Assembly: GCA_051155755.1 (NCBI GenBank)
Contig: DAXETY010000010.1
Coordinates: forward strand, 25,059-89,058
Direction of reading: 5' to 3'
Length of the DNA stretch: 64,000 nt
Source of the DNA: DAXETY01 sp051155755
GTDB lineage: Bacteria > Desulfobacterota > Desulfobacteria > Desulfobacterales > SG8-13
The first letter of the stretch is position 1. Every line of letters starts with the position of its first letter. Of the stretch, positions 45,843 through 54,632 are shown piece after piece. The translations under genes and the position numbers were made by a program. The notes beneath the pieces are model-generated. The model was not told where the DNA came from, searched no databases, and saw nothing but the letters and a program-made list of their open reading frames with translations.

Positions 45843-46868
45843 CTACATCATGCCGACTTCCTGGAAGTACTTCATCGCACCCGGGTGGAACGGCGCGGAC
45901 AGACCCTGAAGCATCCCTTCTTTGGTGAGCACCTTGTAGGCGGGATGCAGGGATTTAAAGGTCTCGAAGTTTTCGAAAACCTCTCTGGTAATGGCGTACA
46001 CGACGTTGTCGGGCACCTTGGCCGAAGTTACGAAAGTCGCCTTCACGCCGAAGGTGGGCACATCTTCTTCGTTGACCGCACCGGGGTAAAATTCGATGGG
46101 AATCACCGCCGGGGCGTAGTACGGGTGTTGCTCCAACAGGGTGTCGATGTTTTTGATGGAGGCAAACCGGACCTCGCGCGCGCCGGCAGTGGCTTCCTTG
46201 ATGGCGCCGCTGGGATGGCCGACGGTGTAGAAGAAAGCGTCAATGCGGCCGTCCTGAAGCAGGCCGGGCGCCTCGGCGGCTTTGATCCCTTCGGCGATCA
46301 GGTCGGTTTCATAGTTAAGGCCGTTGGCCTCCAGTGCATCGATCGAATTCTGGCGCTGGCCGGAACCGGGGTTGCCGATGTTTACCCGCTTGCCCCTCAA
46401 ATCCGTGATGTCGTAGATTTCAGCATCCACGGCCGCCACCAGGGTGATCGATTCGGGATGGATGCTGAAGACAGCCCGCAAATCTTCCTGGGGGCCGGCC
46501 GCTTCCCACTCGGCCAAACCATTGATGGCCTGGTATTGACGGTCGGACTGCACGACGCCGAACTGCAGGTCGCCGGCCATAATGGCGTTTACGTTGAACA
46601 CCGAGCCGCCGGTGGATTCCACCGTGGCGCGGATCCCGTACTCGTCTTTCCGGGCGTTGACGATTTTGGCGATGGCGCCGCCGGTCGGATAGTAAACCCC
46701 GGTGATGCCGCCCGTGCCGATGGTCACGAACGTCGTCTCGGGCCTGGCGGGTGCCGTCTCTTCAGCCGCCTGTTCCTGTTGCTGCTGTGGCTGCTGCTCT
46801 TGGCCGCATCCAAGCACCAGGCCAAACCCCACAAGCAGCAACAGTGTGAGCGTCAATACTTGCTTCAT
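45843..46868 (-). CDS. TAXI-family TRAP solute-binding lipoprotein
   Basis: 341 aa. A lipoprotein signal ends in GLVLGCG (Cys21), followed by a Q/E-rich linker (about 22-40) and the mature TAXI domain with FVTIGTGGITGVYYPTGGAI, VESTGGSVFNVNAIMAGDLQ and QFGVVQSD. The domain captures the substrate in the periplasm for the fused permease downstream. AAAAAGGAGGT precedes the ATG. About 280 bases of AT-rich DNA upstream should contain the promoter. Confidence 0.93.
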   Translation of the reverse strand: MKQVLTLTLLLLVGFGLVLGCGQEQQPQQQQEQAAEETAPARPETTFVTIGTGGITGVYYPTGGAIAKIVNARKDEYGIRATVESTGGSVFNVNAIMAGDLQFGVVQSDRQYQAINGLAEWEAAGPQEDLRAVFSIHPESITLVAAVDAEIYDITDLRGKRVNIGNPGSGQRQNSIDALEANGLNYETDLIAEGIKAAEAPGLLQDGRIDAFFYTVGHPSGAIKEATAGAREVRFASIKNIDTLLEQHPYYAPAVIPIEFYPGAVNEEDVPTFGVKATFVTSAKVPDNVVYAITREVFENFETFKSLHPAYKVLTKEGMLQGLSAPFHPGAMKYFQEVGMM

Positions 46869-47147
46869 CGAGACCTCCTTTTTGGTTTAGATGAGAAATT
46901 CTCAAAGAAACCCGTCTTTGTGAGCCCTGAGTACGTCCCCCCTCTAGGCAATTAATTAGAATGTGATTTTCGATGGATGAAAAGTCAAGTCGATTAACGT
47001 CAAATTCGTATCAGAATTCAAAAAGCAATGCAACAAATTTGTCCGATTTTACTTTCCGAGAGAAAAATGTAGAAAATAACGGGCAGCAATCCCGGCAGTA
47101 TCTTAGACAAGCAAATTGCAATCGTAAAGCGGAATCCGAACATTTCT

Positions 47148-48002
47148 TCACTCCGCCTTTAAGTGATATTTCTTCGCGAGCCGCGCATAACGGCCGGCCT
47201 CTTCCAGACGCCCGCGTTTCAGGCATCCATTGCCGTAAACGACACATTTACGGCGCAGTGCCATTACGGCCGCATTGTACTGGGCAACCCGCAATGACTC
47301 GTTTTCAAGGATTTTCACCAGAGATCGGATACGATATTTGTCCAGGCAGGGCTGCCGCGAGAGTTGATCGGGGTGCCCGCCGCGCTTGACGACCCCGGGA
47401 CGGTCGAGGCGAGCAACCGGCCACCGGCAGGCCACGCGCAGCCAGAGATCGTAATCCTCGCAGGCCGGCAGTTGCTCGTCAAAGAAGCCGACTTCGTCCA
47501 ACAGGGACCGGCGCAGCATAACCGCCGAGGGGCTGACCAGGCAGCGCTCCAGGGAAGGCTCGAAAATGTCCCCGCTGGGCTTGCGATGACGCCGGGCGGG
47601 ATTGACCCGCACGCCGTTGCGAATCCAGATCTCCTCGCTCTGGCAGATCATTCGCCGGGGATGATCTTCCAGGTAGGCCACCTGCTCGGCCAATTTGCCG
47701 GGCAACCAGAGATCGTCCGAATCCAGGAATGCGATCAGCCTCCCCGCGGCGGCCCGAATTCCGGTATTGCGGGCGGCGCTCACCCCGCGATTGCTCGAAT
47801 GGATGACTGTCAGCCGATCGCCGTACCCGTCCAGAATTGCGGCGGTCTCGTCGGTCGATCCGTCGTCCACCACGATCAGTTCAAATCCTTCAAAATCCTG
47901 GGCCAGCACCGATTCCACCGCCTCCTGCAGAATCCAGGCCCGGTTGTAGGTCGGAATGATAACGCTGACCCGCGGTATCGAATGGTGGAAATCTTCGGCC
48001 AT
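47148..48002 (-). CDS. Family 2 glycosyltransferase
   Basis: 284 aa from the ATG at 48002; an upstream ATG at 48029 is possible. GT-A fold: RVSVIIPTYNRAWILQEAVE, ELIVVDDGSTDETAAIL, AARNTGIRAAAGRLIAFLDS and the DSDDLWLPGK metal site. ACEDYDLWLRVACRWPVARL contains the catalytic ED. It is likely involved in surface polysaccharide or lipid glycosylation, but no other sugar genes are near. It follows hrpA on the same strand with a 94-base gap. Confidence 0.88.
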   Translation of the reverse strand: MAEDFHHSIPRVSVIIPTYNRAWILQEAVESVLAQDFEGFELIVVDDGSTDETAAILDGYGDRLTVIHSSNRGVSAARNTGIRAAAGRLIAFLDSDDLWLPGKLAEQVAYLEDHPRRMICQSEEIWIRNGVRVNPARRHRKPSGDIFEPSLERCLVSPSAVMLRRSLLDEVGFFDEQLPACEDYDLWLRVACRWPVARLDRPGVVKRGGHPDQLSRQPCLDKYRIRSLVKILENESLRVAQYNAAVMALRRKCVVYGNGCLKRGRLEEAGRYARLAKKYHLKAE

Positions 48003-48096
48003 TGTTGTTCTTCGGTTTAAAGCGATCATCGATTTTTCGGATGCGGCCACAACGGCTCCGGCTGTTTGCATGCGCACGCAGGTGAAATCGATGCCG

Positions 48097-51000
48097 TCAA
48101 ACCATTCGTTCGATTTCGTCCAACTTCCGGCGCAGTCGCTTGGCCGAAACCGGTGCGGCCGTGCCAAGCTCCTGGGCGAACACCGACACCTTGTATTCTT
48201 CCAACAGCCAGAAAAATGCTTCCAGTGCCTGTTTTTTCTCCGCACTGGATGAAGGGTTCAGGTCCGAGACCAGGCGCTGGAGTGCTTCGTTGAAGGGCGT
48301 TGTTTCCGCGGCCTTGAGCCGGTCTTTTTCGATGTTGACCGCCGCCCGCTCCGCCCGCATGGCGTTGGCGCGAATAAACCGCGGCAGCTGGCCCAGGCGT
48401 TCTTCTTCGTAGATTTCCAGGAAATTGTCGGGAACCAGTCGATCCAGTTCAAGCGTCAGGTGTCGGCACAGCTGCTGCAAAGCGACATTGGATCGATTCG
48501 CATGTTCCACCTGCCCCAGGGCCGAACGGGCGTTGCAATCGGCTTCGACAATCGCAGCGGTCAGGTCGCGCAGTCGCCTGCCCAGCGGCAGCATTTCCGC
48601 GGCCGCGATCTCAATCCGGGACCGAAAATCAGCGGCGCGGCGAATGTTGCAACGCATGAGCCGGCGGCGCACGGCCTGTTCCATCCGGTTTTCCAGTTGC
48701 GCGATACCGCCGAAACGGGCCGCGGGCATTTTCAAATTTGCCGGCAGAGCGATGGATTTTCGCAGAAATTTCAACTCCCGGGCACAACGATGCGCCAGCA
48801 GGGCTTCCACCCCCCGGCAGTGTTCTTCCCCGGCGCTCGCCCGGTCGCGGAACAGGCGCAGCGCGATCCGGCCGCCGGCCTCATCTTCCGTCGTCAGCGC
48901 GGGAAACACCCGCCAGTTGCCTCCGCCGGACACCGGCAGCTCAATGCTCTCCGGAAGATCTGCAAAATCCCAATCCTTGATATCCGGGCGCTCCCACTCT
49001 TCCCGGGCGCGCTCCAGGCCGTCGAGTTGCACCGAACCGGAAAAATTTCGTTTGAGGACGGCGCTGTCGCGACTGCTTTCGATGACCTCGCCCCGGGGTC
49101 CGACCACCGCGAGTCGCATGCGCAGATGCTCCGGGAGCCCTTCGTCGGACCAGACCGCAACCGGAATGTCCACGCCGAAGCGCCGCTGAATGAATGCGGA
49201 AAGTTGCGAAAACAGGGGTCCTTTGCGCTGCGGCATCTCTGCCAGGATGACCGCCACCGTGTCGGAAACCGGAACCAGTTTCTTGCGGTGGCCTTTGGGC
49301 AGGTTTCGAATCAGGGCGGCGATTTTCTCTTTCAACAGCCCCGGCACGAGCCACTCGATTTCCTCGGACGGAACCAGGGGTGCCGCCGTGGACGGCACCC
49401 GGACGGTCAGCCCGTCTTCCGCAGATCCGGGTTCGAACCGGTAACGACAGCCAAAACTGCGGCCGCCCAGGTGCAGGCGGGCGGGATAGGCTTGCCAGAG
49501 GCGCTGGTCCGGTTCGAAATTGAGAAGGTCGCCGGGCTGCATTCGCAAAAAATCGTCGCCGCCTTTTTCCCGCATCATTTTTTTCAAGGTTCGGACATCA
49601 TAGACCGACTTCAATCGCTGCCGGTAAAACCGGTAGCGTTCTTCTTCGCTCACCAGCAGGTCGCGGCGACGAAGGCGGTCTTCCATCTGCAGAACTTCAC
49701 TGATCTGTTGCCGGTTGTGTTTCAAAAACGGCGGCCTGGGCTCCAGTTGCTGTTCGACCAATCCTTCGCGGATAAAGAACTCGGTGGCCGATTCCGGGTC
49801 GATGGGACCGTAGGAGACCGTGCGGCCGAATACGATCGGCAGCCCGAAAAGGGTGACCTGTTCGGTGGCGACCACCTCGCCGCGTCGCGGATCGAACCGG
49901 GGATTGAGATAGTTGCGCCGACACAGGTCACCGCCCAGTGACTCGAGCCAGCGGGGATCGATTTCGGCCGCCGTGCGGGCAAAAAGCCTTGAAGTCTCGA
50001 CCATTTCGGCCGCCACGATCCAGTCTCCGGCGCGATTGAAAATAGACGAGCCCGGAAATACCATGGTTTCGCGCCCCTTGGCCGCACGATACAGGTTTTT
50101 TCCTTGCTTTACGGCGATATTGGACAGAAAGCCGCTCAGGATGGATCGGTGGACGGAACCGTAAATCTGGTTCGGTTCGGAGAACGATCCCGAAGAAGCC
50201 TTCATCCCGAGGGCTTTGGTCAGTTCGATCAACTGGCCGTGGATATCGGACCATTCCCGCATGCGCCGGTAGGAAAGAAAGTTGGCCCGGCAGTATTTTT
50301 TCATCTGGTTGTTGCTTTTCACCGTTTGGCGATGCCGATGGTAGGCGTCCCAGATATGGAGCAGGGTAAGGAAATCCGACCGCGGATGATGGAAGACCGC
50401 ATGGGACTTGTCGGCTGCATCGGCCTTCTCGGCCGGACGCTCCCGGACGTCGGCAATGCTCAAGGCCGCGGCCAGCACGCGCACTGGTTCCAGGCAGCCT
50501 TCGGCGTCGGCCTCGATCAACATCCGCGCCAGCCGCGGATCGATCGGAAGTCCGGCCATCTGTCTGCCGCGTTCGGTGAGACGCCGTTGCGGGCGGCTAC
50601 TGCCCGTGCGGGCAGCGGCGGGGGGCCGCACTTCGATGGCGCCGAGTTCTTCGAGCACCTGGTATCCGTCTTTAATGCTCCGGGACGCCGGCGGATCGAT
50701 GAATGGAAAATCGTCCACGTCCCCCAGCCGCAGCGCCATCATGCGCAAAATGACCTCGGCCAGGTTGGACCGCAGAATTTCCGGGGCGGTGAAACGGGGA
50801 CGCCCGAGGTAATCTTCTTCCGCATACAGCCGGATACAAACACCGTCGGCCACCCGGCCGCAGCGCCCCATTCGCTGGTCGGCGCTGCTGCGGGAAACGG
50901 GGACCACCGGCAGGGCCGTGGTGCGCGTATGCGGGTTGTACTGCAGAATCCGCGCCAGACCGGTGTCCACCACGTACTGAATGCCGGGAATGGTCAGGGA

Positions 51001-52113
51001 GGTTTCGGCCACGTTGGTGGCCACGATGACCTTGCGCTGCGGGCTTCGCTGAAACACCCGGGACTGCTCGGCACCGGAGAGCCTGGCAAACAGGGGCATC
51101 ACCCGGCAATTCGAATCCAGGGCCCCCTGCAGGATCTCACAGGTGTCGCGAATGTCCTGTTCGGTGGGCATAAACACCAGAACGTCGCCGTCCGGTCGTT
51201 CGATGGAGACGCGGCGGACGATTTCCGCAGCCAGCTCCGCGGCGGAAGACTCTTCGTCGCCGACCTCCCAGGCGGAACGAAATCGGGCGTCCTCGGGGGC
51301 GTAGATGATCTCCACCGGAAACATGCGCCCGGACACTTCGATAACCGGCGCCCGGTCGAAGGCGCGGGAAAACTTCTCGGTGTCGATGGTGGCCGAGGTG
51401 ATGATCAGCTTCAAATCGGAACGGCGCTGCAGAAGCTGTTTTAGCATGCCCAGGACAAAGTCGATGTTCAGACTGCGTTCGTGGGCTTCGTCGATGATGA
51501 TGGTATCGTATTCGGTCAGGTTGCGGTCCCGGGCCGCCTCGGCCAGCAGAATGCCGTCGGTCATGATCTTGATGTAGGCATTTTTGTGGATGCGGTCCTG
51601 AAAACGAATCTTGTAGCCCACCGACCGAGCCGACGCTTTTCCGAGTTCCTGGGCAATGCGGCCGGCGATCGAGGTTGCCGCGATGCGCCGCGGCTGGGTG
51701 CAGCCGATGCGCCCGTCGACGCCCCGGCCGGCTTCCAGGCAGAACTTGGGGATCTGGGTCGATTTGCCCGAACCGGTCTCTCCGGACACGATCACAACCG
51801 CATGCTTGCGAATGGCCGCAATCAGGTCGTCCCGGCGTTCGATGATCGGCAGGGACGGATCGTAGGACACCGCGGGGCGATGGGCGGCCCGCCACTGTTT
51901 GCGGGCCGCAGAGGCCGCCAGGCGTTTCTGCAGGCCCGCCAGCTCTTTTTCCACCGATTGGCGCGGCCGGCTGCCGCGCCGCTTCTCCAAACGGCTCAGG
52001 CTGCGCCGCACGGCATGCCGGTCGGCCGCCATGGCCTGGTCGAGCGACGCCTGAATGGACTGAAATAAATCGAATTTTTCGTTGCGATAATTCACGGACA
52101 CAGGTGTTTTCAA
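48097..52113 (-). CDS. hrpA: ATP-dependent RNA helicase HrpA
   Basis: 1338 aa, normal for full-length HrpA. Walker A GETGSGKS (111-118), DEAH at 208-211, SATIDTEKFSRAF, and the second RecA domain with TNVAETSLTIPGIQYVVDTG and QRMGRCGRV. HA2, OB-fold and the large DUF3418 C-terminal region follow (YDVRTLKKMMREKGGDDFLR and later). HrpA resolves stalled or collided ribosomes and processes some mRNAs. It appears to be a single gene; the 290-base upstream gap contains inverted repeats. Confidence 0.93.
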   Translation of the reverse strand: MKTPVSVNYRNEKFDLFQSIQASLDQAMAADRHAVRRSLSRLEKRRGSRPRQSVEKELAGLQKRLAASAARKQWRAAHRPAVSYDPSLPIIERRDDLIAAIRKHAVVIVSGETGSGKSTQIPKFCLEAGRGVDGRIGCTQPRRIAATSIAGRIAQELGKASARSVGYKIRFQDRIHKNAYIKIMTDGILLAEAARDRNLTEYDTIIIDEAHERSLNIDFVLGMLKQLLQRRSDLKLIITSATIDTEKFSRAFDRAPVIEVSGRMFPVEIIYAPEDARFRSAWEVGDEESSAAELAAEIVRRVSIERPDGDVLVFMPTEQDIRDTCEILQGALDSNCRVMPLFARLSGAEQSRVFQRSPQRKVIVATNVAETSLTIPGIQYVVDTGLARILQYNPHTRTTALPVVPVSRSSADQRMGRCGRVADGVCIRLYAEEDYLGRPRFTAPEILRSNLAEVILRMMALRLGDVDDFPFIDPPASRSIKDGYQVLEELGAIEVRPPAAARTGSSRPQRRLTERGRQMAGLPIDPRLARMLIEADAEGCLEPVRVLAAALSIADVRERPAEKADAADKSHAVFHHPRSDFLTLLHIWDAYHRHRQTVKSNNQMKKYCRANFLSYRRMREWSDIHGQLIELTKALGMKASSGSFSEPNQIYGSVHRSILSGFLSNIAVKQGKNLYRAAKGRETMVFPGSSIFNRAGDWIVAAEMVETSRLFARTAAEIDPRWLESLGGDLCRRNYLNPRFDPRRGEVVATEQVTLFGLPIVFGRTVSYGPIDPESATEFFIREGLVEQQLEPRPPFLKHNRQQISEVLQMEDRLRRRDLLVSEEERYRFYRQRLKSVYDVRTLKKMMREKGGDDFLRMQPGDLLNFEPDQRLWQAYPARLHLGGRSFGCRYRFEPGSAEDGLTVRVPSTAAPLVPSEEIEWLVPGLLKEKIAALIRNLPKGHRKKLVPVSDTVAVILAEMPQRKGPLFSQLSAFIQRRFGVDIPVAVWSDEGLPEHLRMRLAVVGPRGEVIESSRDSAVLKRNFSGSVQLDGLERAREEWERPDIKDWDFADLPESIELPVSGGGNWRVFPALTTEDEAGGRIALRLFRDRASAGEEHCRGVEALLAHRCARELKFLRKSIALPANLKMPAARFGGIAQLENRMEQAVRRRLMRCNIRRAADFRSRIEIAAAEMLPLGRRLRDLTAAIVEADCNARSALGQVEHANRSNVALQQLCRHLTLELDRLVPDNFLEIYEEERLGQLPRFIRANAMRAERAAVNIEKDRLKAAETTPFNEALQRLVSDLNPSSSAEKKQALEAFFWLLEEYKVSVFAQELGTAAPVSAKRLRRKLDEIERMV

Positions 52114-52188
52114 AACCTTTTGATCAATTCACCGCCCGTACCGCCTGCGGCGGCACTCGAGGCGCAGAGTTCGCAGAGGAAATTCTGG

Positions 52189-52221
52189 TTGCACTTTCTG
52201 CTGAGAGGACAGAAAGTGCAA
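52189..52221. repeat. 12-bp perfect inverted repeat upstream of hrpA
   Basis: TTGCACTTTCTG, a 9-nt loop, and CAGAAAGTGCAA. There is no T-run, so a terminator is unlikely; an operator or small RNA hairpin is possible. Confidence 0.6.
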
Positions 52222-52405
52222 CGCTCCTGCTGTCGGTTTGGGTAAGATTTCATTGTTATGGGTCAACGGTCAAATGAAACCGGACTGCATGCCGCAATTT
52301 TGATATTGAATTTTCGGGCGAATTCACCTTTCGGTTTGCCGTCCTCTCAACGCCAAACCGAAAAATCGAATTTCTCTGCGTCCTCCGCGGCTCTGCGGTG
52401 AGCGA

Positions 52406-52822
52406 TTATTCCCCGATGATTTTTACTAACACGCGCTTGCGGCGCCGGCCGTCGAACTCGCCGTAAAAAATCCGTTCCCAGGTCCCGAAGTCCAGCCGGC
52501 CTTCGGTGACGGCCACAACTGCCTCGCGACCCATGATCTGGCGTTTCATGTGCGCGTCGGCATTGTCCTCGCCCACGTTGTGCCGATACCGGGATACCGG
52601 CTCGTGGGGGGCCAGTTTTTCGAGCCACACGTCATAGTCGTGATGCAGGCCGGATTCATCGTCGTTGATGAACACCGATGCGGTGATGTGCATGGCGTTG
52701 ACCAGCACGAGACCCTCTCTGACACCGCTTTCCTGCAGACAGTCTTCCACCTGAGGGGTAATGTTGATAAATGCCCGCCGGGTGGGAACTTCGAACCACA
52801 ACTCTTTCCGATAAGATTTCAT
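52406..52822 (-). CDS. YjbQ family protein (UPF0047, secondary thiamine-phosphate synthase-like)
   Basis: 138 aa from the ATG at 52822; a longer in-frame start at 52852 adds ten basic residues. Family features: FINITPQVEDCLQESGVREG, LVNAMHITASVFINDDE (metal-binding His), DNADAHMKRQIMGREAVV and DFGTWERIFYGEFDG. Some members show weak thiamine-phosphate synthase activity, but the real role is unsettled. It stands alone upstream of hrpA. Confidence 0.88.
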   Translation of the reverse strand: MKSYRKELWFEVPTRRAFINITPQVEDCLQESGVREGLVLVNAMHITASVFINDDESGLHHDYDVWLEKLAPHEPVSRYRHNVGEDNADAHMKRQIMGREAVVAVTEGRLDFGTWERIFYGEFDGRRRKRVLVKIIGE

Positions 52823-52939
52823 CCGTGCCCCCTTTCTTGGTTTTCCTTGCAATTATAGACACTTCCAACAAAAGGTCAATTCCTGTTCAATCAACCTCCC
52901 CGTACGCTTGGCCCTTCATCCTCCACCTCCTGCCCCTGA

Positions 52940-53002
52940 CCCATGCCATATGCCCTCTGCCCTCTGCCCTCTGCCCCATGCCCTGTGCCCTCTGCCCTGT
53001 GC
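52940..53002 (+). repeat. Degenerate heptamer tandem array (9 units)
   Basis: Units CCCATGC, CATATGC, CCTCTGC (x3), CCCATGC, CCTGTGC, CCTCTGC, CCTGTGC in strict 7-base register. It sits in the 313-base gap between yjbQ and a sensor kinase; nothing else was found there. Confidence 0.78.
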
Positions 53003-53135
53003 CTTTACCCTTGCATTTCAGTCGGAATTATGACTAAACGATGCTCAGAATTTGAATGTGATGCGGCGACCCGAACCCGCCGGTGCGGCCGTCTGCGGTG
53101 CCGCAGCGACAGCCGGTAACTCAACCGGGTGTTTC

Positions 53136-54632
53136 ATGAGGTGTTTCATGCGTTCGGAAACCGAAACCCAATATCTGCTCAAAGCCATCGAAGCCTTTCG
53201 ACGGCGGATGATCGTGGTTTCGCCCGATTTTCGCATCCTGGCCGCCACCTGCCACATGAAGGAGATCGAAGATGCGGCCCTGGTCGGCCGGCATTGTTAC
53301 GCGGTGCTCTACGGGCGGGAGACGCCCTGCAGTAACTGTGCGGTGAAAAATGCACGGCAAACGGGCGGCCCGGCGCTGCGAACCAAAGAGGACGACGTTC
53401 CGGTCCAGGAAAACGTCCCCTGCCTGTATGCCTACCCCATCACCACCGACGACAAGCAGGAAGCCTATGTCAGCATGGACTTCGATCTTCCCACCCGGGG
53501 CGAAATCGAGGAGAAACTGCAGCGTTCCAATGCGCTGCTGCGCAACCTGATCCTGAGCGCGGTCGACGGCGTGATCGCAGCCGACCTGCGCGGCAAAATT
53601 CTCATCTTCAACGAAACCGCAGCGGAAATCTTCGGCTACAGCGTGGAAGAAGCACTGGAGAGCCTCAACATTCGGAACATCTACCCGGAGCGCCTGGAAC
53701 TGGAGGTCATGCGCCGTCTGCGCAGCGACGAATACGGCGGCCGGGGCAAACTGCGCTCCTACCAGGTCGAAGTGCTGCACAAAAACGGCGATCGGATTCC
53801 GATCAACTTGAACGCCGCCATTGTGTACGAAGGCAATCGCGAGGCGGCCACCATCGGATTTTTTCACGATCTGCGCGAGATCCACCAGATGAAAGCCGAA
53901 CTGGAAAAAACCCAGATGCAGCTGCTCCAATCTGAAAAAATGGCCTCCCTGGGCAAACTGGCCGCCGGCGTCGCCCACCAGCTCAACAATCCGCTGGGCG
54001 GCATCACCCTGTTTACCAAGCTGGTTCTGGAGGATTACGAACTGGAGGAAGGCGTGCGGGAAGACCTCGGCCGGGTGCTGCGGGATGCCGAACGCTGCAA
54101 GGACACCGTCAAGGAACTGCTGGAATTCACCCGCCAGACCCGCCACCTGATGCAGCCCCATGACATCAATCGGGCCATCGAGCGCACCCTTTTCCTTTTG
54201 GAAAACCAGTCCCTGTTTCAGAACATCGAAATCGTCAAGGAACTGGATGCCTCCCTGCCGCCGGTAAACAGCGATATCCAACAGCTCAATCACATGTTCA
54301 TGAATATTATCCTCAATGCGGCCGAAGCCATGGAAGGTGACGGCCGTCTGGTTTTCAAAACCGGCATGGTAGCGAACGAGGCGTGGGTCCGCATTGAAAT
54401 CTCCGACAGCGGCCCCGGGATCCCGGCCGACATTCTGCCGCAGATTTTCGATCCGTTTTTCACCACCAAAGACGAGGGCAAGGGGACCGGCCTGGGTCTG
54501 AGTCTGGTGTACGGCATCGTGGAAAACCACGGGGGACGCATCAAGTGCGAAAGCCCCGGCGGAAGGGGAACCACCTTCATCATCGAGCTGCCCTTGGCAC
54601 CCAACGAACATGGAGGTACGAATGGTGAATGA
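53136..54632 (+). CDS. PAS-domain sensor histidine kinase
   Basis: 498 aa from the ATG at 53136 (ATGs at 53061 and 53148 are alternatives). The first PAS region contains HCYAVLYGRETPCSNC, a cysteine cluster CX11CX2C. A second PAS is at about 125-245 (VDGVIAADLRGKILIFNETA), then HisKA with the H-box GVAHQLNNPLGGITLF and HATPase with NIILNAAEAM (N-box), ISDSGPGIPADILPQIFDPF and GTGLGLSLV. No membrane segment is visible, so it is probably cytoplasmic. It overlaps the following hybrid kinase gene by 11 bases. Confidence 0.9.
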   Translation: MRCFMRSETETQYLLKAIEAFRRRMIVVSPDFRILAATCHMKEIEDAALVGRHCYAVLYGRETPCSNCAVKNARQTGGPALRTKEDDVPVQENVPCLYAYPITTDDKQEAYVSMDFDLPTRGEIEEKLQRSNALLRNLILSAVDGVIAADLRGKILIFNETAAEIFGYSVEEALESLNIRNIYPERLELEVMRRLRSDEYGGRGKLRSYQVEVLHKNGDRIPINLNAAIVYEGNREAATIGFFHDLREIHQMKAELEKTQMQLLQSEKMASLGKLAAGVAHQLNNPLGGITLFTKLVLEDYELEEGVREDLGRVLRDAERCKDTVKELLEFTRQTRHLMQPHDINRAIERTLFLLENQSLFQNIEIVKELDASLPPVNSDIQQLNHMFMNIILNAAEAMEGDGRLVFKTGMVANEAWVRIEISDSGPGIPADILPQIFDPFFTTKDEGKGTGLGLSLVYGIVENHGGRIKCESPGGRGTTFIIELPLAPNEHGGTNGE

